In this document: positions 1-6,539 of the stretch, in pieces | Layout: the number at the start of each line of letters is the position of its first letter | Position numbering within the stretch: the first letter of the stretch is position 1 | NCBI GenBank assembly: GCA_029907755.1 | Contig: JARYLH010000023.1 | Coordinates: forward strand, 1 to 14,624 | DNA: 14,624 bases | Direction: 5' to 3' | Source of the DNA: Candidatus Methanosuratincola sp. | GTDB taxonomy: Archaea > Thermoproteota > Methanomethylicia > Methanomethylicales > Methanomethylicaceae | Notes under the pieces: generated by a model | What the model was told of the DNA's origin: nothing | Databases searched by the model: none | Seen by the model: the letters and a program-made list of their open reading frames with translations, nothing else | Position numbers and translations under genes: made by a program

Positions 1-149
1 CAGCGTACTACATGGACGAGCCCGTGATCTACGATGGCGGACTCGAGGTAATCGATGCAGACACGGGAGCCGTTCTGACATTCATACCGATAAAATTCGT
101 GAACGGGGTCGCAAACAATAGCGCCACTCCGGGAGGTAGTTGCCATTGA
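1..149 (+). CDS. C-terminal end of an unrecognised protein (5' end outside window)
   Basis: An open frame runs in from the left edge (codon phase starts at base 3) and ends at TGA 147-149. It encodes about 48 residues, with a stretch reading EVIDADTGAVLTFIPIKFVN and an end reading TPGGSCH. I do not recognise the family, and no catalytic motif is visible. The last stretch has a beta-strand-like pattern and a lone terminal cysteine. The stop codon overlaps the likely TTG start of the next gene (ATTGA), the arrangement expected of translationally coupled genes. It therefore probably belongs to the same operon as the membrane polyferredoxin downstream, and may be a membrane-associated or exported redox component; that last point is inference only. 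Confidence 0.5.
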   Translation, partial: AYYMDEPVIYDGGLEVIDADTGAVLTFIPIKFVNGVANNSATPGGSCH

Positions 150-1021
150 AAACCAAGGAAACGCTGATTAGAAACCGCTGGAGGTACCTCTCCTTCGTCG
201 TTGGCTTCTTCCTTTTCGTTGCGCCATTTGCCCTCTTCACGAGAGCGGTTTACCTAATTGTGGGCAACACCGCTGAGCCGACTCTCCACAGCGTCTGCTT
301 CAGGATGCCCATAGACTGGATCTTCGGCGGGAGGTTCTATTCAATATTCGGGTCATCATGGTTCATGGCGGCGTTCGTATTCGGTGTGATCATATCTTCA
401 ATATTCCTCGGAGCGGCCTTCTGCGGCTGGCTGTGCCCAGTCGGGGCTGTTAGCGAGGCTATCAGCAGGGCAGTGCCGATACCTAACAGGTTCAGGCTCC
501 GGATAAGGGACACGAAGCTAACTGTGAGCATGAGGTACGGGTTCCTAGTCGGGTTCATCATCGTGGCTGCCCTGGTCGGCTACAAGCTTGCGTCTGACCA
601 GCTGGGCAGCATCTGCTGCAGGTACTGCGCTTCGTCCGTGCTCCAGAACTTCGCCTCTGCGCTCTTCGGCGATCTCTCGGCTGTCGAGTACTGGCAGTCA
701 GGGGCGATAATTTCGCTGCTCTTCTGGCTGGTAGCAGGCGGGCTATTCATGTCCGGGGGGCGGGGCTGGTGTCTCTTCTTCTGCCCGCTCGGAGCGCTCT
801 CGGGCATCGCTCACAAAGTCGGGGCCAAGCTGGGGTTCTACAGGGTGGAGTACGAAAAAGGATCTTGTACTGGCTGTAACAAGTGCCAAGATCTTTGCCC
901 TATGTGGGCAATAAAGGAGGACCACACGGTGGAGAGAACCCTCTGCGTGAACTGCAAGGAGTGCGTGCACGCCTGCAATGCTTACAAACTACTCAGGGGG
1001 AGGAAGGTTGCGGATACCTGA
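146..1021 (+). CDS. NapH/CcoG-like membrane polyferredoxin with two C-terminal [4Fe-4S] sites
   Basis: This is a 291-residue integral membrane iron-sulfur protein that probably passes electrons between a quinone or membrane donor and a cytoplasmic partner. Hydrophobic segments lie near residues 13-33, 72-92, 131-146 and 185-202. A CGWLCPVGA motif (about 93-101) and a CLFFCPLGA motif (about 209-217) are the paired CxxxCP motifs seen in NapH/NosR/YccM-type proteins, and a CCRYC group sits near 157-161. The C-terminal domain carries two ferredoxin motifs, CxxCxxCxxxCP (Cys 241, 244, 247, 251) and CxxCxxCxxxC (267, 270, 273, 277). I chose TTG at 146 over TTG at 140 because GGGAGGT at 131-137 is then 8 bases upstream; for the 140 start it would be only 2 bases away. 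It overlaps the preceding gene's stop and the following small gene. The exact partner is unknown. Confidence 0.85.
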   Translation: MKTKETLIRNRWRYLSFVVGFFLFVAPFALFTRAVYLIVGNTAEPTLHSVCFRMPIDWIFGGRFYSIFGSSWFMAAFVFGVIISSIFLGAAFCGWLCPVGAVSEAISRAVPIPNRFRLRIRDTKLTVSMRYGFLVGFIIVAALVGYKLASDQLGSICCRYCASSVLQNFASALFGDLSAVEYWQSGAIISLLFWLVAGGLFMSGGRGWCLFFCPLGALSGIAHKVGAKLGFYRVEYEKGSCTGCNKCQDLCPMWAIKEDHTVERTLCVNCKECVHACNAYKLLRGRKVADT

Positions 1022-1223
1022 AAGAGCAAAGGCATGGTGGGCGTTTGTCCTAGCGGCATCCGCAGTTCCCACCTCCTATTTGATAGCAATGCCATGCGGC
1101 GGGGCATGCGCCGGATGCCCAATGGGCGGCGGCTGCTTCTTGGCGTACCCCGCCTTAGTTACTTTAGCCGTCGGAGCCAAAGCACTAAGGTTCGGCAAGG
1201 GATTGCTCAAGCAGAAGCCCTGA
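1008..1223 (+). CDS. Small four-cysteine membrane protein
   Basis: The product is 71 residues with two hydrophobic segments (about 8-28 and 44-57). They flank a glycine-rich cysteine cluster, PCGGACAGCPMGGGC, with Cys at 30, 34, 37 and 43 (C-x3-C-x2-C-x5-C). The C-terminus is basic (RFGKGLLKQKP). I do not know a named family. The cluster could bind an iron-sulfur centre or another metal at the membrane. The frame could open at ATG 978, but TTG 1008 is preferred because a purine-rich GGGGGAGGAAGG (996-1007) lies directly before it and the hydrophobic segment then starts near the N-terminus. It overlaps the end of the polyferredoxin gene by 14 bases, so the two are probably co-translated and may act together in electron transfer. 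Confidence 0.7.
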   Translation: MRIPERAKAWWAFVLAASAVPTSYLIAMPCGGACAGCPMGGGCFLAYPALVTLAVGAKALRFGKGLLKQKP

Positions 1224-1234
1224 CGTCATCAAAA

Positions 1235-1268
1235 TTTTTTATTCATTCACAACAAAACGCCCTTTTTT
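1235..1268 (+). terminator. Oligo-T terminator pair after the redox genes
   Basis: Two runs of six T (1235-1240 and 1263-1268) follow the stop of the small membrane protein and precede the leuC promoter. Oligo-T tracts on the coding strand are the usual intrinsic termination signal in archaea. No stem-loop is apparent. Confidence 0.5.
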
Positions 1269-1284
1269 ATCCCTTGATTTTATC

Positions 1285-1298
1285 CGGAAATCTTTTAA
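1285..1298 (+). promoter_or_regulatory. Candidate BRE/TATA promoter of leuCDB
   Basis: GGAAAT followed by CTTTTAAG resembles a BRE plus TATA box. The TATA-like centre near 1296 predicts transcription from about 1322, which leaves a short leader containing GGAGG at 1328-1332, 7 bases before the leuC ATG at 1340. The spacing supports both the promoter and the chosen start. Confidence 0.45.
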
Positions 1299-1339
1299 GA
1301 CCACCAATACTTATGATCCGGAAGTCCGGAGGCTCAACA

Positions 1340-2590
1340 ATGGGGATGACAATATCCGAAAAGATCCTCGCCAAGGCCTCAGGCAGGCAAAAAGTAGAGG
1401 CAGGCGAGTACATAGTCGGCAAAATAGATCTTGCAATGATGCATGACCTTACCGGCCCCCTCACGCTCAACGTGATGAAAGAGGTGGGCTATGACAAGCC
1501 CTGGGACCCAGAGAAAGTGGTGATAATACTTGACCACCAGGTCCCTGCGAACTCGACTGTCACGGCCGAGCTCCACAAGCAGCTCAGGCATTACGCTAGA
1601 AAACATGGGCTCAAGAACTTCCACGAGGTCGGGAGGCAAGGAGTCTGCCACCAGATCCTCGCTGAGAGCTATGTTAAGCCTGGCATGCTCGTGGTCGGGG
1701 CGGACTCGCATACGTGCTCCCTCGGCGCGCTGGGCGCCTTTGCGACGGGGATCGGATCGACCGAGATGGCATCAGTAATACTGACCGGAGAGATGTGGTT
1801 CAAGGTGCCGGAGACGATAAAATTCGAACTCGTGAACAGGCTCAGCAAGGGCGTCTCCGCAAAGGACATCATACTGAAGATCATCGGTGACATGGGGGTG
1901 GATGGTGCGCTCTACCGCGCTGCGGAGTTCACAGGCGATGGAGTTGAATCGCTGACAGTGGACAGCAGGCTCACGATATGCAACATGGCAATCGAGATGG
2001 GAGGGAAGACCGGGATAGTCAACCCTGACAAAAAGACGCTAGAGTACACAGGAACGCAAGAGGCGCCCTTTAGGAGCGACCCTGACGCAGAATATGCATC
2101 CCATTACGAGCTGGATCTCAGCAAATTAGAGCCGCAAGTAGCAATGCCTCATTCGGTGGACAACGTCAAGCCGATCTCAGAGGTTGGCGAAGTCGAGGCA
2201 GATCAGGTTTTCATCGGATCCTGCACTAACGGGAGGATCGAAGACCTGGAGGCGGCAGCATCGGTGATCAGGGGGAGGAAAGTTAAGGACGGCACCAGGC
2301 TGATTGTGATACCAGCTTCCCAGAGGATTTACCTTGAGGCGGAGAGGAGAGGCTACATCAGGGAATTCATCGAAGCGGGGGGCGTAGTGTGCAACCCCAA
2401 CTGCGGACCGTGCCTTGGGGGGCACATGGGCATACTCGCAGACGGGGAGGTCTGCGTGAGCACATCGAACCGGAACTTCATAGGGAGGATGGGCAGCACA
2501 GCCTCGAAAGTGTACCTCGTCTCCCCAGAGACAGCGGCAGCCACGGCAGTGGAGGGCAAGATAACCGATCCAAGGAAGTATCTGAGGTGA
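1340..2590 (+). CDS. leuC: 3-isopropylmalate dehydratase large subunit (leucine type)
   Basis: The large subunit of isopropylmalate isomerase (aconitase superfamily) converts 2-isopropylmalate to 3-isopropylmalate in leucine synthesis, acting as a heterodimer with LeuD in the cytoplasm. The 416-residue product has the usual archaeal length. The three [4Fe-4S] ligands are Cys295 (in GSCTNGR), Cys355 and Cys358 (in CNPNCGPCLGG). Further family motifs are VVGADSHTC (118-126), ATGIGSTEMA (135-144) and SNRNFIGRMG (376-385). The frame is open far upstream, but ATG 1340 is preceded by GGAGG at ideal spacing and begins MGMTISEKIL, matching the second copy in this window (MGMTLAEKII). The leuD ATG follows after 5 bases. 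Assignment to leucine rather than homoaconitate rests mainly on the LeuD and LeuB neighbours. Confidence 0.92.
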   Translation: MGMTISEKILAKASGRQKVEAGEYIVGKIDLAMMHDLTGPLTLNVMKEVGYDKPWDPEKVVIILDHQVPANSTVTAELHKQLRHYARKHGLKNFHEVGRQGVCHQILAESYVKPGMLVVGADSHTCSLGALGAFATGIGSTEMASVILTGEMWFKVPETIKFELVNRLSKGVSAKDIILKIIGDMGVDGALYRAAEFTGDGVESLTVDSRLTICNMAIEMGGKTGIVNPDKKTLEYTGTQEAPFRSDPDAEYASHYELDLSKLEPQVAMPHSVDNVKPISEVGEVEADQVFIGSCTNGRIEDLEAAASVIRGRKVKDGTRLIVIPASQRIYLEAERRGYIREFIEAGGVVCNPNCGPCLGGHMGILADGEVCVSTSNRNFIGRMGSTASKVYLVSPETAAATAVEGKITDPRKYLR

Positions 2591-2595
2591 AAAGA

Positions 2596-3123
2596 ATGGC
2601 AACTTATAGCAACAGGATTATGGAAGTCCAAGGAAGGGCTTGGCTCTTCGGCGACGATATCGATACGGATGTAATTCTCCCCGGCAAGTACCTTGTTCTG
2701 ACGGATCCCAAGGAGCTGGCCAAGCATGCCCTTGAAGGGCTGGTGAGCGGTTTTTCATCGAAGATCTCAGAAGGCGACATAATAGTCGCGGGCAAGAACT
2801 TCGGGTGCGGATCAAGCAGGGAGCATGCACCGCTTGCACTGAAGTATGCAGGGGTCGGCGCTGTTGTCGCAAAATCCTTTTCCAGGATCTTTTTCAGGAA
2901 TGCAATAAACATCGGCCTACCTGTTGTTATCTCAAAGGAAGCTAGGGACGTAATCAAGGAAGGCGAGAGGCTGAGCATTGACCTTGAGGGCGGTTCCATA
3001 ACTAGGGAAGACGGAAGCAGGCTCATCGTGGACAAATATCCTGCGTTCCTCCTGGAAATCTTAAAAGACGGGGGTTTGCTACAGAACCTCAAAAGAAGAT
3101 TCGGCAAGGAGGCTAAAAAATGA
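2596..3123 (+). CDS. leuD: 3-isopropylmalate dehydratase small subunit (leucine type)
   Basis: The 175-residue swivel-domain subunit completes the isopropylmalate isomerase active site with LeuC. Visible motifs are FGDDIDTDVILPGKY (18-32), NFGCGSSREHAPL (68-80) and FSRIFFRNAINIGLP (95-109). The substrate loop reads YLVLT (32-36). In methanogen enzymes a hydrophobic YLV-type loop marks isopropylmalate isomerase, whereas homoaconitase small subunits carry an arginine (YLRT), so this copy looks leucine-specific. ATG 2596 has GAGGTGA just upstream, overlapping the leuC stop. An internal ATG at 2620 would align with the start of the second copy but has a weaker ribosome site. The stop overlaps the leuB start by 4 bases (ATGA). 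Confidence 0.92.
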   Translation: MATYSNRIMEVQGRAWLFGDDIDTDVILPGKYLVLTDPKELAKHALEGLVSGFSSKISEGDIIVAGKNFGCGSSREHAPLALKYAGVGAVVAKSFSRIFFRNAINIGLPVVISKEARDVIKEGERLSIDLEGGSITREDGSRLIVDKYPAFLLEILKDGGLLQNLKRRFGKEAKK

Positions 3124-4127
3124 CGAAGAAATACAAGATAGCAGTCATGCCGGGCGACGGTATAGGTCCGGAGCAGACCGCAGCCACACTGAAGGTCCTT
3201 TCGGCAGTCATGGAGTCCACTGGACCCGAGATGGAGTTCGTGGAGGCTGAAGGCGGGGACGAAACACTTAAGAAACGTGGCGAAGCCCTCCCACAGGACT
3301 CTATCGATATAATAAGGTCTTCGGACGCCTGCCTCAAGGGCCCTGTCGGGGAGAGTGCGGCAGACGTCATCGTGAAGCTGAGGATACTGTTTGACCTTTA
3401 TGCAAACCTCAGACCAATCAAGTCATATCCGGGCGTTCAGGCACTTAGACCGGATATCGACCTACTAGTCGTCAGGGAGAACACGGAAGATCTCTACAAG
3501 GGCTACGAGTTCAGGATTGGCGATGACACAGTAGCTCTGCGCGTAATCACTAAGAAGGGCTGTCAGAGGATAGCCGAAACTGCATTCAAGTATGCAATGA
3601 GGAGGAGGAAGAAAGTAACCGCAGTGCACAAGGCAAATGTGCTCAGGGTCACGGATGGGCTATTCAGGGACACCTGCAGGGAGGTTTCCCAGAAGTACCC
3701 CGAAGTCGCATTCGAAGAGCTGTACATTGATGCTGCCACGATGCACCTCATCAAGCGCCCGCATGAGTTCGACGTGATATGCATCACAAACATGTTCGGG
3801 GACATACTCTCTGACGAGGCAGCACAGATAGGAGGGGGGCTAGGGATGGCAGCCGGCGCTAACATCGGGGATAGCTTTGGGCTTTTTGAACCCATCCATG
3901 GATCAGCGCCGAAGCACGCAGGGAAGAACACAGCCAATCCCATCTCAATGATCCTTTGCTCGAAGATGATGCTGGAGTGGCTCGGAGAGGAGGCAGCCGC
4001 AAAGAAAATAGAGGACGCAGTGATGCAAGTGCTCTCCGAGGGGTGCATCCTTACCCCAGACCTCGGAGGCAGATCCAGCACGACCGAGGTCGCCGAGGAG
4101 ATCTCGAGGAAGATCCTCGGTCGCTGA
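3120..4127 (+). CDS. leuB: 3-isopropylmalate dehydrogenase-type beta-decarboxylating dehydrogenase
   Basis: This 335-residue enzyme most likely oxidises and decarboxylates 3-isopropylmalate to 2-oxoisocaproate, the last specific step before leucine transamination. Family motifs are PGDGIGPE (11-18), VVRENTEDLYKG (117-128), AVHKANVLR (168-176), the metal-binding aspartates in YIDAATM (Asp204) and FGDILSDEAA (Asp228, Asp232), and IHGSAPKHAGK (259-269). GESAADVIVKLR (77-88) closely resembles the segment of methanogen LeuB, as I remember it, and differs from AksF/homoisocitrate types, supporting the leucine role. The position that is Asp in most NAD-dependent members is Lys265, followed by His, so cofactor preference is uncertain. 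AAGGAGG lies 7 bases before the ATG, and the start overlaps the leuD stop, so translation is coupled. Confidence 0.85.
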   Translation: MTKKYKIAVMPGDGIGPEQTAATLKVLSAVMESTGPEMEFVEAEGGDETLKKRGEALPQDSIDIIRSSDACLKGPVGESAADVIVKLRILFDLYANLRPIKSYPGVQALRPDIDLLVVRENTEDLYKGYEFRIGDDTVALRVITKKGCQRIAETAFKYAMRRRKKVTAVHKANVLRVTDGLFRDTCREVSQKYPEVAFEELYIDAATMHLIKRPHEFDVICITNMFGDILSDEAAQIGGGLGMAAGANIGDSFGLFEPIHGSAPKHAGKNTANPISMILCSKMMLEWLGEEAAAKKIEDAVMQVLSEGCILTPDLGGRSSTTEVAEEISRKILGR

Positions 4128-4130
4128 CCC

Positions 4131-4143
4131 TATTTTATTTTTT
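4131..4143 (+). terminator. Oligo-T terminator after leuCDB
   Basis: A T-rich tract (TATTTTATTTTTT) begins 3 bases after the leuB stop, as expected for archaeal termination. The facing radA gene shows no matching T-run on its own strand in this 50-base gap, so its transcript may extend into the 3' end of leuB. Confidence 0.5.
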
Positions 4144-4177
4144 CCCCTTCATTTGCAGCAGTTTGTCAGCCCTGCCC

Positions 4178-5134
4178 TCACTTGGTCTCCTCGATGTCGA
4201 TTATGCCGTTTTGGGTTATAGCGAAGACGCATTCGCTCTCAGGGTGTAGCGGGGAGTCGATAATCCTGGCAATCCTCCGGTTCTCCTTCGACTTCCTGAG
4301 CCAGATCCGGTAGGTCGAACCGTGGGCCAGTATGTTCCCGCCTGCTGGCTTGTTTGGATTCCCGAAGAAGACGTCTGGAGACGACTGTATCTGGTTCGTC
4401 AAAACCACTGCTATGTTATGGATATCAGCCATTCTCAGCAGCTGGTGTATGTGTCTGTTGAGCTTCTGCTGCCTCGGTGCAAGAGATTCCCTCCCAGGGT
4501 ACTCCGATCGGAAGTGCGTTATCACAGAGTCGACCACCAAGAGGCGCACATTGTTCTCCGGGACGATGGTGACTGCCTCATCTGCCAGAAGCATCTGGTG
4601 GTCAGAGTTGTAGGCCCTAGCATATATTATGTTGTTAAGGACGGCATCAGGATCAAGACCGAGACCCTTAGCGATGCTCATGACCCTTTCTGGCCTGAAG
4701 GTCCCTTCAGTGTCGATAAAAAGCGCCCTGCCTTCAAGACCTCCCCGATCCGGGGGCAGCTGCACTGAAACGCAGAGTTGGTGGCAGAGCTGGGTCTTTC
4801 CAGAACCGAACTCGCCAATGAGCTCGGTTATAGCCTGCGTCTCCAATCCACGTCCAAGGAGGGCGTCGATCGCTTTCGAGCCCGTGGTCAGGTATCCGAT
4901 GTTTCCCCTCCTCGAAAGGACTTCCTTAGCCGTCGTGAAGCGGATGTTAAGGAGAGCCCTCGCATTCTTGGTTATGGTCGAGGCTTTCTCCTCGGTGAGA
5001 TCAGCAATTTCAACTAGAAGCCGGGTCGGCGCGACCGCAAGAGCTTCCACAGTAGAGATGCCTGCTGCCTTGAGCTTTTCTATGGTGGCAGGCCCCACAC
5101 CGTCTACGTCCTCAAGTTCATGCTTTATTGACAA
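4178..5134 (-). CDS. radA: DNA repair and recombination protein RadA
   Basis: Archaeal RadA is the RecA/Rad51-family recombinase that forms filaments on single-stranded DNA and catalyses strand exchange. The 318-residue product has the N-terminal helix-hairpin-helix region (about 5-60, with LEDVDGVGPATIEKL), the FTTA polymerisation motif (66-69), Walker A GEFGSGKT (107-114), Walker B LLVVD, and the DNA-binding loop region around LTNQIQSSPDVFFG and NKPAGGNILAHG. It is the usual length for RadA. An ATG at 5191 would add 19 residues, but a TTTAAA box lies inside that extension, and transcription from it would begin near 5150, downstream of that ATG. TTG 5134, preceded by AGGGGAAG, is therefore the likelier start. 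It is convergent with leuB and looks monocistronic. Confidence 0.95.
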   Translation of the reverse strand: MSIKHELEDVDGVGPATIEKLKAAGISTVEALAVAPTRLLVEIADLTEEKASTITKNARALLNIRFTTAKEVLSRRGNIGYLTTGSKAIDALLGRGLETQAITELIGEFGSGKTQLCHQLCVSVQLPPDRGGLEGRALFIDTEGTFRPERVMSIAKGLGLDPDAVLNNIIYARAYNSDHQMLLADEAVTIVPENNVRLLVVDSVITHFRSEYPGRESLAPRQQKLNRHIHQLLRMADIHNIAVVLTNQIQSSPDVFFGNPNKPAGGNILAHGSTYRIWLRKSKENRRIARIIDSPLHPESECVFAITQNGIIDIEETK

Positions 5135-5173
5135 GGATAATCTTCCCCTATAAGAGGGGCGTGAAACCGGGCA

Positions 5174-5179
5174 TTTAAA
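5174..5179 (-). promoter_or_regulatory. TATA box of radA
   Basis: GGTTTAAATG on the minus strand is a good archaeal TATA box. Its centre predicts a transcription start near 5150, leaving about 16 bases with AGGGGAAG before the TTG start at 5134. This box decides the radA start. Confidence 0.55.
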
Positions 5180-5279
5180 CCTTTCAATCATTGGTCTCCA
5201 CAGATTGTTGATAAAAAAGCGGGGGTGTTCACTACAGTAGACAGAAAGCTTCGGGGCAGCAAAGCGAAAGTATTAGCAG

Positions 5280-5298
5280 CCAAAAAAGTTTAAATTTA
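5280..5298 (+). promoter_or_regulatory. Strong orphan BRE/TATA element upstream of asd
   Basis: CCAAAAAAG followed by TTTAAATTTA is the most convincing BRE/TATA element in the 250-base radA-asd interval. Read on the plus strand it predicts a start near 5318-5320, which would give asd a leader of about 125 bases or drive a separate small transcript. TTTAAATTTA is close to palindromic, so it could also act toward radA. I see no tRNA or convincing box C/D RNA downstream. Confidence 0.4.
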
Positions 5299-5348
5299 GC
5301 AAGATCGGATTATAGGTTAATTCGACAGCACTCCTGAGGGATTAATAG

Positions 5349-5387
5349 ATGGTGACCGCCTGCCAAACACTTTTTATACTGTCCTGA
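5349..5387 (+). other. Possible 12-codon leader ORF ahead of asd
   Basis: ATG at 5349 is preceded by GAGGGA with 7-base spacing and opens a 12-residue frame (MVTACQTLFILS) ending in TGA. It lies between the orphan promoter and asd and overlaps the proximal asd TATA box, so it would only be made from the distal promoter. It contains two threonine codons, and threonine is an end product of the Asd pathway. Leader-peptide control is rare in archaea and the frame is short enough to be chance. Confidence 0.2.
5363..5380 (+). promoter_or_regulatory. Candidate proximal promoter of asd-lysC
   Basis: CCAAACAC (BRE-like) followed directly by TTTTTATACT (TATA-like, centred near 5375) predicts a transcription start near 5401 and a leader of about 44 bases, with GGGGTA about 6 bases before the asd ATG at 5445. 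Confidence 0.5.
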
Positions 5388-5444
5388 GCGTAGGCTTTGA
5401 ATCCGAAGGGGTGCCTGCAACACGCTTGATTTGGGGTATCTGAC

Positions 5445-6518
5445 ATGGCAAAGATCAAAATAGGCATTTTGGGTTCGACTGGATCGGTCGGGCAGAGATA
5501 TGTGAATATGTTGAGGGACCACCCCTGGTTTGAGGTGGTGGCGCTCTCAGCTTCAGAGGCTTCGGTTGGAAAAAAGTACAGGGACGCCGCAAAGTGGGTG
5601 CTCGACAAAGAGATGCCTGAGGAGATGGCAGAGATGAGGATCGTCAAGGCGATCCCACATGCGATAAAAGCAGCTGGGGCAGAAGTCGTCTTCTCCGCAT
5701 TGCCTTCTGAGGTCGCAAGGCGGACTGAACTTGAGATGGCTGAAGAGGGGCTCTTCGTCGTTGCTGACACTAGTGCGCACAGGATGGACCCGGATGTCCC
5801 ACTGCTGATCCCCGAAGTGAACTTCGAACATCTCGCTGCAATCGAAGCACAAAGGAAAAAGCGGAGCGGATTCATCGTGACCGGCCCGAACTGCACCACG
5901 ATCGGCCTGGCGATGACGCTCAAGCCAATCCAGACCGAGTTCGGGCTCAGGAGGGTGCTCGTCTCTACGATGCAGGCGCTCTCAGGAGCGGGGTTCTTTG
6001 GGGTCCCGTCCATGGCGATACTGGACAACCTGATACCTTACATAAAGAATGAGGAAGAAAAAGTCGCCTCAGAACTCCTTAAGATCTTGGGGAGCTTCAG
6101 GGACGGGTGCTTCGAGAACGCCAGCATTAAGATCGGCGCGAGCTGCCACAGGGTATGCGTGCTCGACGGACACACTGAGGCTGTCTTCCTCGAAACTGAG
6201 AAGGCGACCTCGCCTGATGAAGTTGCAAAATGCATGTCAGATTTCTCATCAGAACCACAGAGGCTGAGGCTCCCTTCGGCACCGGATCACCCGATAATTG
6301 TGAGGAATGAGCCGGACAGGCCACAGCCGAGGCTCGACAGGCTCTCCGGGACTCCTGAACGCGCCAAAGGCATGGCCACTGTCGTCGGCAGGATCCGGAA
6401 GGAGAGCGCGCTTGACAACGGGATCAAGTATGTGCTCCTCAGCCACAACACGATCAGAGGCGCGGCTGGAAACGCTATACTTATAGCGGAATGTCTAAAA
6501 GGAAAAGGGATCATCTGA
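5445..6518 (+). CDS. asd: Aspartate-semialdehyde dehydrogenase
   Basis: This 357-residue enzyme reduces aspartyl phosphate to aspartate semialdehyde with NADPH. The step is shared by threonine, methionine, isoleucine and, where present, diaminopimelate/lysine synthesis. The N-terminal Rossmann motif is GILGSTGSVGQR (7-18). The catalytic cysteine is Cys150 in GPNCTT, and the catalytic histidine is probably His243 in VLDGHTE. SAGAGFFGVPSM-like residues around 180-190 (ALSGAGFFGVPSM) and the C-terminal NTIRGAAGNAILIAE are typical of the archaeal/fungal branch of the family. The aspartate kinase gene follows after about 20 bases in the same direction, giving an operon for two consecutive steps. 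Start and length are conventional. Confidence 0.95.
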   Translation: MAKIKIGILGSTGSVGQRYVNMLRDHPWFEVVALSASEASVGKKYRDAAKWVLDKEMPEEMAEMRIVKAIPHAIKAAGAEVVFSALPSEVARRTELEMAEEGLFVVADTSAHRMDPDVPLLIPEVNFEHLAAIEAQRKKRSGFIVTGPNCTTIGLAMTLKPIQTEFGLRRVLVSTMQALSGAGFFGVPSMAILDNLIPYIKNEEEKVASELLKILGSFRDGCFENASIKIGASCHRVCVLDGHTEAVFLETEKATSPDEVAKCMSDFSSEPQRLRLPSAPDHPIIVRNEPDRPQPRLDRLSGTPERAKGMATVVGRIRKESALDNGIKYVLLSHNTIRGAAGNAILIAECLKGKGII

Positions 6519-6539
6519 TATAATATCCTGGTGGTCTTA

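Noticed and set aside
1034..1339. N-terminal extension of leuC reaching back to about 1034
   Set aside because: The frame is open there, but it overlaps the small cysteine-rich gene, crosses two T6 terminator tracts and the leuC promoter, and the encoded residues do not resemble LeuC. ATG 1340 has a good ribosome site.
4322..5153. Plus-strand open frames opposite radA
   Set aside because: They mirror the radA coding sequence, lack motifs and have no convincing promoter. RadA motifs cover the interval on the minus strand.
5300..5345. tRNA or box C/D RNA downstream of the orphan promoter
   Set aside because: A CTGA and an ATTCGA-like stretch are present, but there is no box C (RUGAUGA), no acceptor or T-arm pairing and no cloverleaf.
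6517..6527. GATATAATATC between asd and lysC as an internal promoter
   Set aside because: It is AT-rich and near-palindromic, but lies only about 18 bases before the lysC start, so transcription from it would begin at or inside the coding region. The genes look co-transcribed.
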